In this document: piece by piece, positions 6,309-12,992 of the stretch | How the letters are laid out: each line of letters opens with the position of its first letter | How positions within the stretch are numbered: the first letter of the stretch is position 1 | Assembly (NCBI RefSeq): GCF_016680995.1 | Contig: NZ_JAEQMG010000043.1 | Coordinates: 1-12,992, forward strand | From: Ruminococcus difficilis | GTDB lineage: Bacteria > Bacillota_A > Clostridia > Oscillospirales > Acutalibacteraceae | Length of the DNA: 12,992 nucleotides | Reading direction: 5' to 3' | Position numbers and translations under genes: made by a program | The notes under the pieces: model-generated | Told to the model about the DNA's origin: nothing | Database searches by the model: none | What the model saw: the letters and a program-made list of their open reading frames with translations, nothing else

Positions 6309-7907
6309 ATGAAAAAAATTATTTCCCTTCTATTGTGCGCGCTGCTGCTCGCGTCAGCCGTTCTTTCGGGCTGCAGCGGCGACGTTATGGACAGCCGCAA
6401 GGCGGAAGCGTCCAAGGACAAGTACCGCAACTTCTATGAAATCTTCACCCAGTCCTACTGCGACTCCGACGGCGACGCTATAGGCGATCTGCAGGGAATC
6501 ATCTCACAGCTCGACTACCTCAACGACGGTGATCCAAATACGGGCGAGGATCTGGGGATCGACGGCATCTGGCTCACCCCGATCATGCCGTCGCATTCCT
6601 ACCACAAGTACGACGTTGAGAATTACTACGACATCGACCCCGCCTTCGGCACGCTCGAAACCTTCGACACCCTCGTCGGGGAGTGCCACAAGCGCGGAAT
6701 CAAGCTGATAATTGACCTCGTGCTCAACCACATCTCCTCGCAGAACCCGCTCTTCACACAGGCGGCGATGGAGGTCGTCGACGGCAACCTCGACGGCAAC
6801 GCGAAGTATTTTGAGATCCACAAGAAGGACTATTTCAGCCCCGACACACAGGTCGTAGCCCTCGGCGACTACGCCTGCGAGGCGAATTTTTCGCAGTCCA
6901 TGCCCGAGTGGAACCTCAACTCCGAGGCGACCCGCGAGGAGTTCACCAAGATAGCCAAGTTCTGGCTCGACCGCGGCGTTGACGGCTTCCGTCTCGACGC
7001 CTGCAAGTTCTACACCAACAAGGAAACAAACGGCGAGGAGTTCCTCGAGTGGTTCGTAAAGACCTGCCGCGGAATCAATCCCGACGTTTACATCGTCGGC
7101 GAGACTTGGTCGGGCGATGCGGACATCGAGGAGCTGTACAAGAGCGGCATCGACAGCCAGTTCGCGTTCAAGTACGCCACCACCTCAGGCACGATCGTCG
7201 AGTTCATGAACACCCAGAAGGGCAAGGCTCTCGTTTCCAAGGTCAGCGGCTACGATGAGAAGATGCGCAAGGCTAATCCCGACGAGATCAACGCGATGTT
7301 CCTCTCGAATCACGACCAGGTGCGCATCGCAAACGCCCTCGAGTCGAAGGGTCTTGACTACGAAAAATTCGCCGCCTCGGTCTATATGCTCTTCCCGGGC
7401 AACTCTTTCACCTACTACGGCGAAGAGATCGGCATGACCGCGCCGAACCCCTCGGGCGACGCGAATTACCGCACGCCGATGGTTTTTGACAGCGACGATA
7501 TGCCGAAAATCTACGTACAGGGCGCCGGCGACACCTTTGAACCTCCGACAAACGGCGGCGTTAAGCAGCAGCTCAAGGACAAGGATTCGCTGCTCAATTT
7601 CTACCGCAAAATAATCAAGGCGAAGCTCCAGAATCCCGAAATCCAGCGCGGCATGGTGGTATCGACTCCCGATATGGGCGACGATACCGTCGGTGCGTTC
7701 ATCACCGAGTACGACGGAAAGCAGGTCATGGTGCTCCACAACTTTGACGCGGAGAACTCAAAGCAGCTCACGATCACAGACGAAATGCTCAAGTCTCCCG
7801 AGCTCGTCGCAGACTTGTCAACAGGCAAGGAAAAGGCGAGCCTGAGCGGTACGGAGCTCAAGCTCCCGGCGCACTGCTCGGTTATCCTGAGAGTCAAGGA
7901 AGCGTAA
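6309..7907 (+). CDS. Surface-anchored GH13 alpha-amylase-family lipoprotein
   Basis: Glycoside hydrolase family 13 enzyme that would cleave alpha-glucosidic bonds in starch-like glucans outside the cell. Of 532 residues, 1-21 form a lipoprotein signal with lipobox LSGC, lipidated at Cys22. The TIM-barrel catalytic domain starts near residue 42 (FYEIFTQSY). All four classical conserved regions are present: DLVLNH (136-141), GFRLDA with nucleophile Asp230, VGETW with acid/base Glu265, and FLSNHD with Asp336. MPEWN (198-202) is in the position of the fifth region, where neopullulanase and oligo-1,6-glucosidase-like subfamilies have MPxLN. A short C-terminal beta domain ends the protein, and no starch-binding module is evident. 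The ribosome binding site is GGGGTG. The importer terminator lies upstream and I see no convincing separate promoter, so expression may depend on read-through. Family and activity type are firm, exact bond specificity is not. Confidence 0.92.
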   Translation: MKKIISLLLCALLLASAVLSGCSGDVMDSRKAEASKDKYRNFYEIFTQSYCDSDGDAIGDLQGIISQLDYLNDGDPNTGEDLGIDGIWLTPIMPSHSYHKYDVENYYDIDPAFGTLETFDTLVGECHKRGIKLIIDLVLNHISSQNPLFTQAAMEVVDGNLDGNAKYFEIHKKDYFSPDTQVVALGDYACEANFSQSMPEWNLNSEATREEFTKIAKFWLDRGVDGFRLDACKFYTNKETNGEEFLEWFVKTCRGINPDVYIVGETWSGDADIEELYKSGIDSQFAFKYATTSGTIVEFMNTQKGKALVSKVSGYDEKMRKANPDEINAMFLSNHDQVRIANALESKGLDYEKFAASVYMLFPGNSFTYYGEEIGMTAPNPSGDANYRTPMVFDSDDMPKIYVQGAGDTFEPPTNGGVKQQLKDKDSLLNFYRKIIKAKLQNPEIQRGMVVSTPDMGDDTVGAFITEYDGKQVMVLHNFDAENSKQLTITDEMLKSPELVADLSTGKEKASLSGTELKLPAHCSVILRVKEA

Positions 7908-7920
7908 ATATTTTATTATT

Positions 7921-7955
7921 CCGAGGTCTGATGAAAACTCAGACCTCGGTTTTTT
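7921..7955 (+). terminator. Terminator of the amylase gene
   Basis: A perfect 11-bp stem, CCGAGGTCTGA (7921-7931) with TCAGACCTCGG (7939-7949), a 7-base loop, then TTTTTT. It lies 13 bases after the stop codon and is a textbook intrinsic terminator. Confidence 0.95.
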
Positions 7956-8013
7956 GTGTTGTCGGAAAATGTACAATTTAGTATAAAAATGTATAAAATC
8001 CAAAATTTGACCG

Positions 8014-8042
8014 TTGTTCCTTTTTGTCAATGATGATATAAT
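8014..8042 (+). promoter_or_regulatory. Promoter of the activase gene
   Basis: -35 TTGTTC (8014-8019), 17-base spacer, perfect -10 TATAAT (8037-8042). Transcription would start near 8049, leaving a leader of about 185 bases before the TTG start at 8233. Confidence 0.65.
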
Positions 8043-8057
8043 CATTAATATAGGCAC

Positions 8058-8101
8058 ATAATTCGAAAACAGAATTATAAAACGGCGAAAAAGAATTATA
8101 A
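8058..8101 (+). promoter_or_regulatory. Repeated AGAATTATAA boxes in the activase leader
   Basis: AGAATTATAA occurs at 8071-8080 and 8092-8101, an offset of 21 bases, which is two helical turns. The first copy also forms an inverted repeat with ATAATTC (8058-8064). The boxes lie just downstream of the promoter, where a repressor could act. The A/T richness keeps confidence low. Confidence 0.35.
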
Positions 8102-8219
8102 TAAATTGATTATGGATTATTTTAGGGTTTTTTATCGCTTCTTGTCGAATTATGTCGGGAGCTTTCTCGGCGAAGAAACCCGCGCATAAAATTATCAAGG
8201 CAATACCGCGATGAGGTTT

Positions 8220-8225
8220 AGGAGG
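8220..8225 (+). promoter_or_regulatory. Ribosome binding site for a TTG start
   Basis: AGGAGG, 7 bases before the TTG at 8233-8235. This strong site, and the fact that the conserved GLDIGSTT motif begins at residue 4, decide the non-ATG start. Confidence 0.85.
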
Positions 8226-8232
8226 CGGACTT

Positions 8233-11136
8233 TTGAGATTAGGACTTGATATCGGCTCGACCACAATAAAGTGCGTCGTGCTTGATGAGGACAACAAGCT
8301 GATTTACAGCACATATGAGCGCCATTATTCCCAGATCACCGACAAAATCGCCGAGCTGCTCGACCGCGTCCGCCGCGAGATCGACGGAGCGGATAAGGCT
8401 CTTGTCGCGCTTTCGGGTTCCGCGGGAATGGGCGTCGCCCAGGACTGCGGCATCGACTTTGTTCAGGAAGTTTACGCCACCAGAGTCGCGGCGAATACCT
8501 TTATTCCGGGCACGGACGTTGTGATTGAGCTCGGCGGCGAGGACGCGAAGATTCTCTTTCTCACAAACGGTCTCGAGGTGCGGATGAACGGCACCTGCGC
8601 CGGCGGTACGGGCGCGTTTATCGACCAGATGGCGACCCTGCTCAACGTCCCTCTCGAGGAGATGGACGACCTCGCGAAGCAGTACGAAAAGACATACACC
8701 ATCGCCTCGCGCTGCGGCGTGTTCGCGAAAACGGATATTCAGCCGCTGCTCAACCAGGGCGCGCGCAAGAGCGACATCGCGGAGAGCATCTTCAACGCAG
8801 TTGTCAGCCAGACCGTCGCGGGACTCGCGCAGGGCAGAGAGATCGAGGGACAGATCGTCTACCTCGGCGGCCCGCTGACCTTCATGAGCGAGCTTCGCAA
8901 CTGCTTTGACCGCACCCTCGGCACCAAGGGCATCTGCCCCGAAAATTCACTCTACTACGTCGCCTGCGGCGCGGCTCTCTGCGCGGAGCAGCCAATCGAC
9001 TTCGACGCTGTCATCGAGGCGGTCAAAAACTACCACGGCTCGGGCAACTTCGCCTTCAATCAGCCGCTCTTTATCAGCAAGGGCGAGTACGAGAGCTTTT
9101 GCCTGCGCCACTCAAAGGCGGACGTAAAGCAGAAGGAGCTCAAGGGCTACAAGGGCAGGGCATATATCGGAATGGACGCCGGCTCAACCACCGTCAAGGG
9201 CGTAGTGCTCAACTCCGACGGTGAGATGCTCTACTCAAAATATCTGCCCTCAAAGGGCAACCCCGTCGAGATCATCAAGGCGTTCCTCGAGGAGGTCTAC
9301 GCGATCAACCCCGACCTCGACGTCGCATCGTCCGCGGTCACGGGCTACGGCGAGGACATTATCCGCAACGCCTTCGACGTCGACTACGGCATTGTAGAAA
9401 CAATAGCCCACTTCACGGCGGCGAAATATTTCATGCCCGACGTCGAGTTCATCATCGATATCGGCGGACAGGACATCAAGTGCTTCAAGATCCACAACGG
9501 CGCGATCGACAACATCTTCCTCAACGAGGCATGCTCCTCAGGCTGCGGCAGCTTCCTGCAGACCTTCGCGAACGCCCTCGGCTACGGCATCGAGGAGTTC
9601 TCAAAGCTCGGTCTGTTCGCAAAGCGTCCCGTAGATCTCGGCTCGCGCTGCACTGTATTCATGAATTCCAGCGTCAAGCAGGCTCAGAAGGACGGCGCGA
9701 CCATCGAGGACATCTCGGCAGGTCTGTCGCTGAGCGTTGTCAAGAACGCATTATATAAGGTTATCCGCGCCTCGAGCCCCGACGAGCTCGGAAAGAAAAT
9801 CGTTGTTCAGGGCGGAACCTTCCTCAACGACGCGGTGCTCCGCGCGTTCGAGATGGAGATGGGCGTAGAGGTTGTCAGACCGAACATCGCGGGTCTGATG
9901 GGCGCTTACGGCGCGGCGCTCTACTCCATGAAAAAGTCGAAGGGCAGCGGCAAGAGCAGCCTTTCGGACTCAAAGGCGCTGCAGAACTTCGTTCACGAGA
10001 TCAAGGTGACGAACTGCGGCCTGTGCAACAACAACTGCCGCCTTACGATCAACTCCTTCGGCGGCGGAAGAAAGTTCATCGCGGGCAACCGCTGCGAGCG
10101 TCCGATTACAAAAAAAGCGCCGGCTACCGGCATGAATATGTACGAGTACAAGCTCCGCCTGCTCGAGACCTACCGTCCCGTTGAGGGAATCCGCGGCAAG
10201 CTCGGCATCCCGATGGGACTGAATATGTTCGAGCTGTACCCGTTCTGGTACCGCTTCTTCACCGAGCTGAAATTCGAGGTCGTGCATTCTCAGTTCTCGA
10301 ACCGCAAGCTCTATCAGCGCGGTCAGCAGACCATTCCGAGCGACACGGTCTGCTTCCCGGCAAAGCTCATGCACGGTCATGTTCAGACTTTGATCGACGA
10401 GGGGATAGAGACGATCTTCTATCCGTGCCTGTCCTACAACTTCGACGAGCACCTTGGCGACAACCACTACAACTGTCCCGTCGTCGCCTATTACCCCGAG
10501 GTTATCCGCAACAACATGAAGGACGTCAAGAAGGTCAACTTCATCAAGGAGTACTTCGGCATCCACCGCCCCAAGGACTTCCCCAAGAAGGCGTACGAGC
10601 GCCTGAGCTTCTACTTCCCGGACATCACGCTCAACGAGGTGAGGGTCGCGGCGAAGAAGGCTTACGAGGAACAGGAGCGTTACCGCGCCAAGGTTCAGGC
10701 TAAGGGCGACGAGATCATCCGCAAGGCTGAGCACGACGGCAAGAAAATCTTTGTTCTCGCGGGCAGACCCTACCACATCGACCCCGAGATCAACCACGGT
10801 ATCGACAAGCTCATCGCGGGGTTTGACGTCGCGATCGTCAGCGAGGACGTTGTTTCCTCACGCGTCGACCGCTTCCACACAGGCGTTCTCAACCAGTGGA
10901 CGTACCATTCGCGTCTGTATGCGGCGGCAAAGTACGTCACCACGCGCAGGGATATGGAGCTTGTGCAGCTCGTGTCCTTCGGCTGCGGCGTTGACGCTAT
11001 CACGACCGACGAGGTTCGCGAGATACTTGAGGAAAAGAACAAGATCTACACGCAGATCAAGATAGACGAAATCACAAATCTCGGCGCGGTCAAGATCAGG
11101 ATCCGAAGCCTGCTCGCCGCGATCGATAACGATTAG
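8233..11136 (+). CDS. Tandem-ASKHA acyl-CoA dehydratase activase with DUF2229 region
   Basis: 967 residues combining two activase ATPase domains of the HgdC/BcrAD/BadFG type with a C-terminal DUF2229/COG3580 region. Family members use ATP to push one electron at very low potential into a dehydratase or reductase partner. Domain 1 (about 1-260) begins GLDIGSTT (4-11) and carries Cys122 in NGTCAGGTG and Cys161 in SRCGVF. Domain 2 (about 308-568) begins YIGMDAGSTT (311-320) and carries Cys434, Cys438 and Cys473. In HgdC two such cysteines per subunit hold one [4Fe-4S] cluster across a homodimer, so here the tandem domains could hold it within one chain (inference). The third region has CGLCNNNC (595-602) with Cys621, then Cys707, Cys732, Cys748 and Cys918 in conserved-looking contexts. 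TTG start. The partner gene follows after 143 bases. Family firm, substrate unknown. Confidence 0.9.
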   Translation: MRLGLDIGSTTIKCVVLDEDNKLIYSTYERHYSQITDKIAELLDRVRREIDGADKALVALSGSAGMGVAQDCGIDFVQEVYATRVAANTFIPGTDVVIELGGEDAKILFLTNGLEVRMNGTCAGGTGAFIDQMATLLNVPLEEMDDLAKQYEKTYTIASRCGVFAKTDIQPLLNQGARKSDIAESIFNAVVSQTVAGLAQGREIEGQIVYLGGPLTFMSELRNCFDRTLGTKGICPENSLYYVACGAALCAEQPIDFDAVIEAVKNYHGSGNFAFNQPLFISKGEYESFCLRHSKADVKQKELKGYKGRAYIGMDAGSTTVKGVVLNSDGEMLYSKYLPSKGNPVEIIKAFLEEVYAINPDLDVASSAVTGYGEDIIRNAFDVDYGIVETIAHFTAAKYFMPDVEFIIDIGGQDIKCFKIHNGAIDNIFLNEACSSGCGSFLQTFANALGYGIEEFSKLGLFAKRPVDLGSRCTVFMNSSVKQAQKDGATIEDISAGLSLSVVKNALYKVIRASSPDELGKKIVVQGGTFLNDAVLRAFEMEMGVEVVRPNIAGLMGAYGAALYSMKKSKGSGKSSLSDSKALQNFVHEIKVTNCGLCNNNCRLTINSFGGGRKFIAGNRCERPITKKAPATGMNMYEYKLRLLETYRPVEGIRGKLGIPMGLNMFELYPFWYRFFTELKFEVVHSQFSNRKLYQRGQQTIPSDTVCFPAKLMHGHVQTLIDEGIETIFYPCLSYNFDEHLGDNHYNCPVVAYYPEVIRNNMKDVKKVNFIKEYFGIHRPKDFPKKAYERLSFYFPDITLNEVRVAAKKAYEEQERYRAKVQAKGDEIIRKAEHDGKKIFVLAGRPYHIDPEINHGIDKLIAGFDVAIVSEDVVSSRVDRFHTGVLNQWTYHSRLYAAAKYVTTRRDMELVQLVSFGCGVDAITTDEVREILEEKNKIYTQIKIDEITNLGAVKIRIRSLLAAIDND

Positions 11137-11279
11137 CGGTCAGTGAAGGTTCGCTTCGCTCCAAGCAGTATTTTTCATTTACTGCAAACTACCGACTACC
11201 AACTATAAACTACCAACTATAAACTACCAACTAACCAACTACCAACTACCAACTAATAAGACTGACAGAAGGAATACTT
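11137..11279 (+). other. Spacer between the two dehydratase-system genes
   Basis: 143 bases between two genes that look like one operon. It holds GGTTCGCTTCGCTCC (11148-11162), a hairpin GCAGTA/TACTGC (11165-11170 with 11180-11185), a heptamer array (11181-11258) and an AAGGA ribosome binding site (11269-11273). I see no terminator and no clear promoter, so co-transcription is likely. Confidence 0.6.
11181..11258. repeat. Heptameric tandem array, ACTACCA type
   Basis: Eleven consecutive units, all starting with ACT: ACTGCAA, ACTACCG, ACTACCA, ACTATAA, ACTACCA, ACTATAA, ACTACCA, ACTAACCA (8 bases), ACTACCA, ACTACCA, ACTAATA. The array ends about ten bases before the ribosome binding site of the downstream gene, so it is presumably transcribed as part of the intercistronic mRNA. 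Confidence 0.9.
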
Positions 11280-12590
11280 ATGGCAGATTTGAAGTATGAC
11301 AAAAAAACAGGGCGGCTGCTGTTTACCAAGCAGATGAAGCGCGAGTATACGATACTCATGCCCAACATGGCGCCCATACATTTTAAAATGCTCAAAAACG
11401 TCTTTGTCCACTACGGCTACAAGGCGGAGCTGCTCGAGACCACAGGCCCCGAAATCGCTCAGACGGGTCTGAAATATGTCCACAACGACACCTGCTATCC
11501 GGCGCTGCTCGTAATCGGTCAGTTCATCCACGCCCTGCAGAGCGGAAAATACGACGTGCACAAAACCGCCCTCATGATAACCCAGACAGGCGGCGGCTGC
11601 CGCGCGTCAAACTACATCTTCCTGCTGCGCAAGGCTCTCAAAAAGGCGGGCTTTGAGTTCGTGCCGGTCATCTCTCTCTCGTTCGGAATGGAGAAGAACC
11701 CCGGCTTTTCGCTCACACTTCCGCTTATCAGACGCTTCGTCGGCGGTCTTGTTTACGGCGACCAGCTCATGCTCCTCGCCAACCAGATAAAGCCGTATGA
11801 GGTGAACAAGGGCGAGACGATGGCTCTTGTCGACAGATGGAGCGACCGTCTGGCTGAAATGCTCATCGAGGGCAAGGGCTACACGCTCGAGGAGATCGAC
11901 GAGACGCTTCACAAGCTGACAAAGGATTTCTCAAAGATCCCGGTCAACCGCGTGCCCAAGGTCAAGGTGGGCATCGTCGGCGAGATCTACGTCAAATACT
12001 CCAAGATGGCTAACAACGGTCTTGAGGACTTCCTCGCCGAGCAGGACTGCGAGGTCTGCGTTCCGGGTCTGATGGGCTTTGCCTCGTTCAAGGTCGACAA
12101 CCGCCTTGAGGACTACAAGATGTTCGGCGGCAACCGCCTCAAGTACGAATTCTGCAAGGCTCTGCTCGATTACGTGACCAAGCTCGAAACGCTGATGGTC
12201 GAGGCGGCAAAGCGGTTCAACTTCGTTCCTCCGCATCAGTACGCCCACACCAAGGAGCTTGTCAAGGGCGTAATCGGCTACGGCAGCAAGATGGGCGAGG
12301 GGTGGCTGCTCACCGCCGAGATGATCGAGCTTGCCGACACCGGCTACGAGAACATCGTCTGCACCCAGCCGTTCGGCTGCCTGCCAAACCACATCAACGG
12401 CAAGGGCGCTATCCGCAAGATAAAGGAGATCCGCCCGAACGCCAACATCGTGACTATCGACTACGACCCCGGCGCGCCGAAGGTCAATCAGGAGAACAGA
12501 ATAAAGCTTATGCTTGCCGTCGGCAGAGAGGAGCTGCAGAAGAAGCTCGCCGCCGGGGGTGAGAAGAGTGAGGAAAAAGCGGACGCGTAA
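11280..12590 (+). CDS. 2-hydroxyacyl-CoA dehydratase-like protein, COG3581 type
   Basis: 436-residue partner of the upstream activase. I recognise it as the COG3581-type region that in many Clostridia forms the C-terminal part of a single polypeptide of about 1400 residues; here 967 + 436 = 1403. Conserved-looking cysteine motifs are HNDTCYP (Cys72), TQTGGGCRASNY (Cys107) and CTQPFGCLPNH (Cys361, Cys367), with further cysteines at 257, 260 and 292. These could ligate an iron-sulfur cluster of the kind found in 2-hydroxyacyl-CoA dehydratases or double-cubane reductases. There is no signal peptide or membrane segment, so it should be cytoplasmic. The C-terminus is a short charged Lys/Glu tail. 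AAGGA lies 6 bases before the ATG. The reading frame is offset from the upstream gene, so a single base change could not fuse them. The stop codon lies within the terminator loop. Substrate and reaction are unknown. Confidence 0.85.
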   Translation: MADLKYDKKTGRLLFTKQMKREYTILMPNMAPIHFKMLKNVFVHYGYKAELLETTGPEIAQTGLKYVHNDTCYPALLVIGQFIHALQSGKYDVHKTALMITQTGGGCRASNYIFLLRKALKKAGFEFVPVISLSFGMEKNPGFSLTLPLIRRFVGGLVYGDQLMLLANQIKPYEVNKGETMALVDRWSDRLAEMLIEGKGYTLEEIDETLHKLTKDFSKIPVNRVPKVKVGIVGEIYVKYSKMANNGLEDFLAEQDCEVCVPGLMGFASFKVDNRLEDYKMFGGNRLKYEFCKALLDYVTKLETLMVEAAKRFNFVPPHQYAHTKELVKGVIGYGSKMGEGWLLTAEMIELADTGYENIVCTQPFGCLPNHINGKGAIRKIKEIRPNANIVTIDYDPGAPKVNQENRIKLMLAVGREELQKKLAAGGEKSEEKADA

Positions 12591-12606
12591 TGCGTTCGCT
12601 TTTTTT
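12574..12606 (+). terminator. Terminator of the dehydratase operon
   Basis: The arm 12574-12586 pairs with 12592-12604 (13 bp including one G-T pair) around the 5-base loop GTAAT, ending in a run of seven T. The last codons lie in the stem and the stop codon (12588-12590) lies in the loop. Confidence 0.9.
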
Positions 12607-12792
12607 GGGGTTTACAGAAAACTTCTTTGTCCCGCCGTTGATGAACGCTTGAAAAAACGGACGTTTCCAAAGGCGGGAGGGAGTGCCCACCGGCACTTTT
12701 TGGTTTAAAAACCCTTGTTTCGGGGAATAATTTCCTTTGTTAGGTGCAATGCGCCGAAAATGCGCAAAACGCGATAAAACCCGAAAAAAACC
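12607..12792. other. Structured intergenic region before rpsL
   Basis: No gene is supported here. TCCCGCC (12630-12636) can pair with GGCGGGA (12672-12678). A second terminator-like hairpin lies at 12682-12701, followed by the palindromic GGTTTAAAAACC (from 12702). The region may simply insulate rpsL from upstream transcription. Confidence 0.5.
12682..12701 (+). terminator. Second, back-up terminator hairpin
   Basis: AGTGCC (12682-12687) pairs with GGCACT (12692-12697) around the loop CACC and is followed by a run of T. It lies about 75 bases after the first terminator, so the two would act in tandem. Confidence 0.6.
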
Positions 12793-12822
12793 TTGACAAA
12801 TCGCCGTCTCGTGGTTTATAAT
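12793..12822 (+). promoter_or_regulatory. rpsL promoter, consensus sigma-A
   Basis: Perfect -35 TTGACA (12793-12798) and perfect -10 TATAAT (12817-12822) with an 18-base spacer. A strong promoter is expected for ribosomal protein genes. The start would be near 12829, giving a leader of about 100 bases. Confidence 0.9.
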
Positions 12823-12848
12823 AATAAATCGTGGAGCATTCTATAACT

Positions 12849-12872
12849 GCGCCCTTTTATAGGTAAGGGTGC
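12849..12872 (+). promoter_or_regulatory. Hairpin in the rpsL leader
   Basis: GCGCCCTT (12849-12856) pairs with AAGGGTGC (12865-12872), eight pairs with one G-T, around an 8-base loop. It lies 55 bases before the start codon. It could be an autoregulatory site for a ribosomal protein, but I do not recognise a named leader motif. Confidence 0.4.
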
Positions 12873-12927
12873 GGAGGAGTGCGAAGCGAAGTTTATCAAT
12901 TCCACTAAATTTGAAAGGAGGAAAAAC

Positions 12928-12992
12928 ATGCCTACATTTAACCAGTTGGTACGTAAGGGCAGAGAGGTTTCTGAAAAGAAGGCAAAGGCTCC
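12928..12992 (+). CDS. rpsL: 30S ribosomal protein S12, 5' part only
   Basis: Only the first 21 codons and two bases are in the window. They read MPTFNQLVRKGREV and on to KAKAP, the well-known N-terminus of ribosomal protein S12, a 30S subunit protein at the decoding centre. AAAGGAGG (12914-12921) lies 6 bases before the ATG. The gene has its own consensus promoter and follows two terminators, so it heads a transcription unit. In most bacteria rpsL is followed by rpsG, fusA and tuf (str operon), which would lie beyond the right edge. Confidence 0.95.
   Translation, partial: MPTFNQLVRKGREVSEKKAKA

Noticed and set aside
8007..8042. TTGACC as the -35 of the activase promoter
   Set aside because: The spacer to TATAAT would be 24 bases. 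TTGTTC at 8014 gives the normal 17.
9970..10797. 275-codon minus-strand open frame inside the activase gene
   Set aside because: It lies opposite a strongly conserved coding region and its translation is a valine/leucine/glutamate-rich shadow with no recognisable domain.
11181..11258. CRISPR array or coding repeat
   Set aside because: Units are 7 bases with no spacers, so it is not CRISPR. Stop codons and the frame offset rule out a coding link between the two flanking genes.

Overview
The window looks like a chromosomal segment of an anaerobic Gram-positive bacterium of the Clostridia, most likely a Ruminococcaceae/Oscillospirales-type gut organism. This is inferred, not proven. It rests on strong AGGAGG-type ribosome binding sites, sigma-A-like promoters, Gram-positive lipoprotein signals on both secreted proteins, AT-rich intergenic DNA beside fairly GC-rich genes, a maltose-type ABC importer without its own ATPase, and an oxygen-sensitive 2-hydroxyacyl-CoA dehydratase/activase-type gene pair.

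Layout: (1) 1-213, gene-free DNA with two heptameric repeat arrays. (2) 214-1680, minus strand, a stand-alone MurE-family peptidoglycan ligase with its own promoter at 1751-1779. (3) 1711-2183, a divergent intergenic region with the murE promoter, a 14-bp palindrome, and the sugar-operon promoter with a 13-nt direct repeat. (4) 2184-6090, a sugar importer operon: a lipoprotein binding protein and two permeases. Two hairpins separate the binding-protein gene from the permease genes. (5) 6309-7907, a lipoprotein GH13 alpha-amylase-family enzyme behind a terminator and a 14-bp tandem repeat. (6) 8233-12590, two genes that together span activase, DUF2229/COG3580 and COG3581 regions; in many Clostridia I recall these as one polypeptide of about 1400 residues. 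(7) 12607-12927, tandem terminators, a consensus promoter and a structured leader. (8) 12928 to the right edge, the start of rpsL (ribosomal protein S12).

Working together: the GH13 lipoprotein probably cuts alpha-glucans at the cell surface. The binding lipoprotein and MalF/MalG-like permeases would import the oligosaccharides, using a shared ATPase encoded elsewhere (inference). The activase/dehydratase pair belongs to a broad family of ATP-driven low-potential electron-transfer systems. Its substrate is unknown to me, and it is the best candidate here for uncharacterised biochemistry. The second most interesting signal is a set of short intergenic tandem arrays that all have period 7 or 14 but different unit sequences. 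Two of the sites also carry a similar GC-rich motif.
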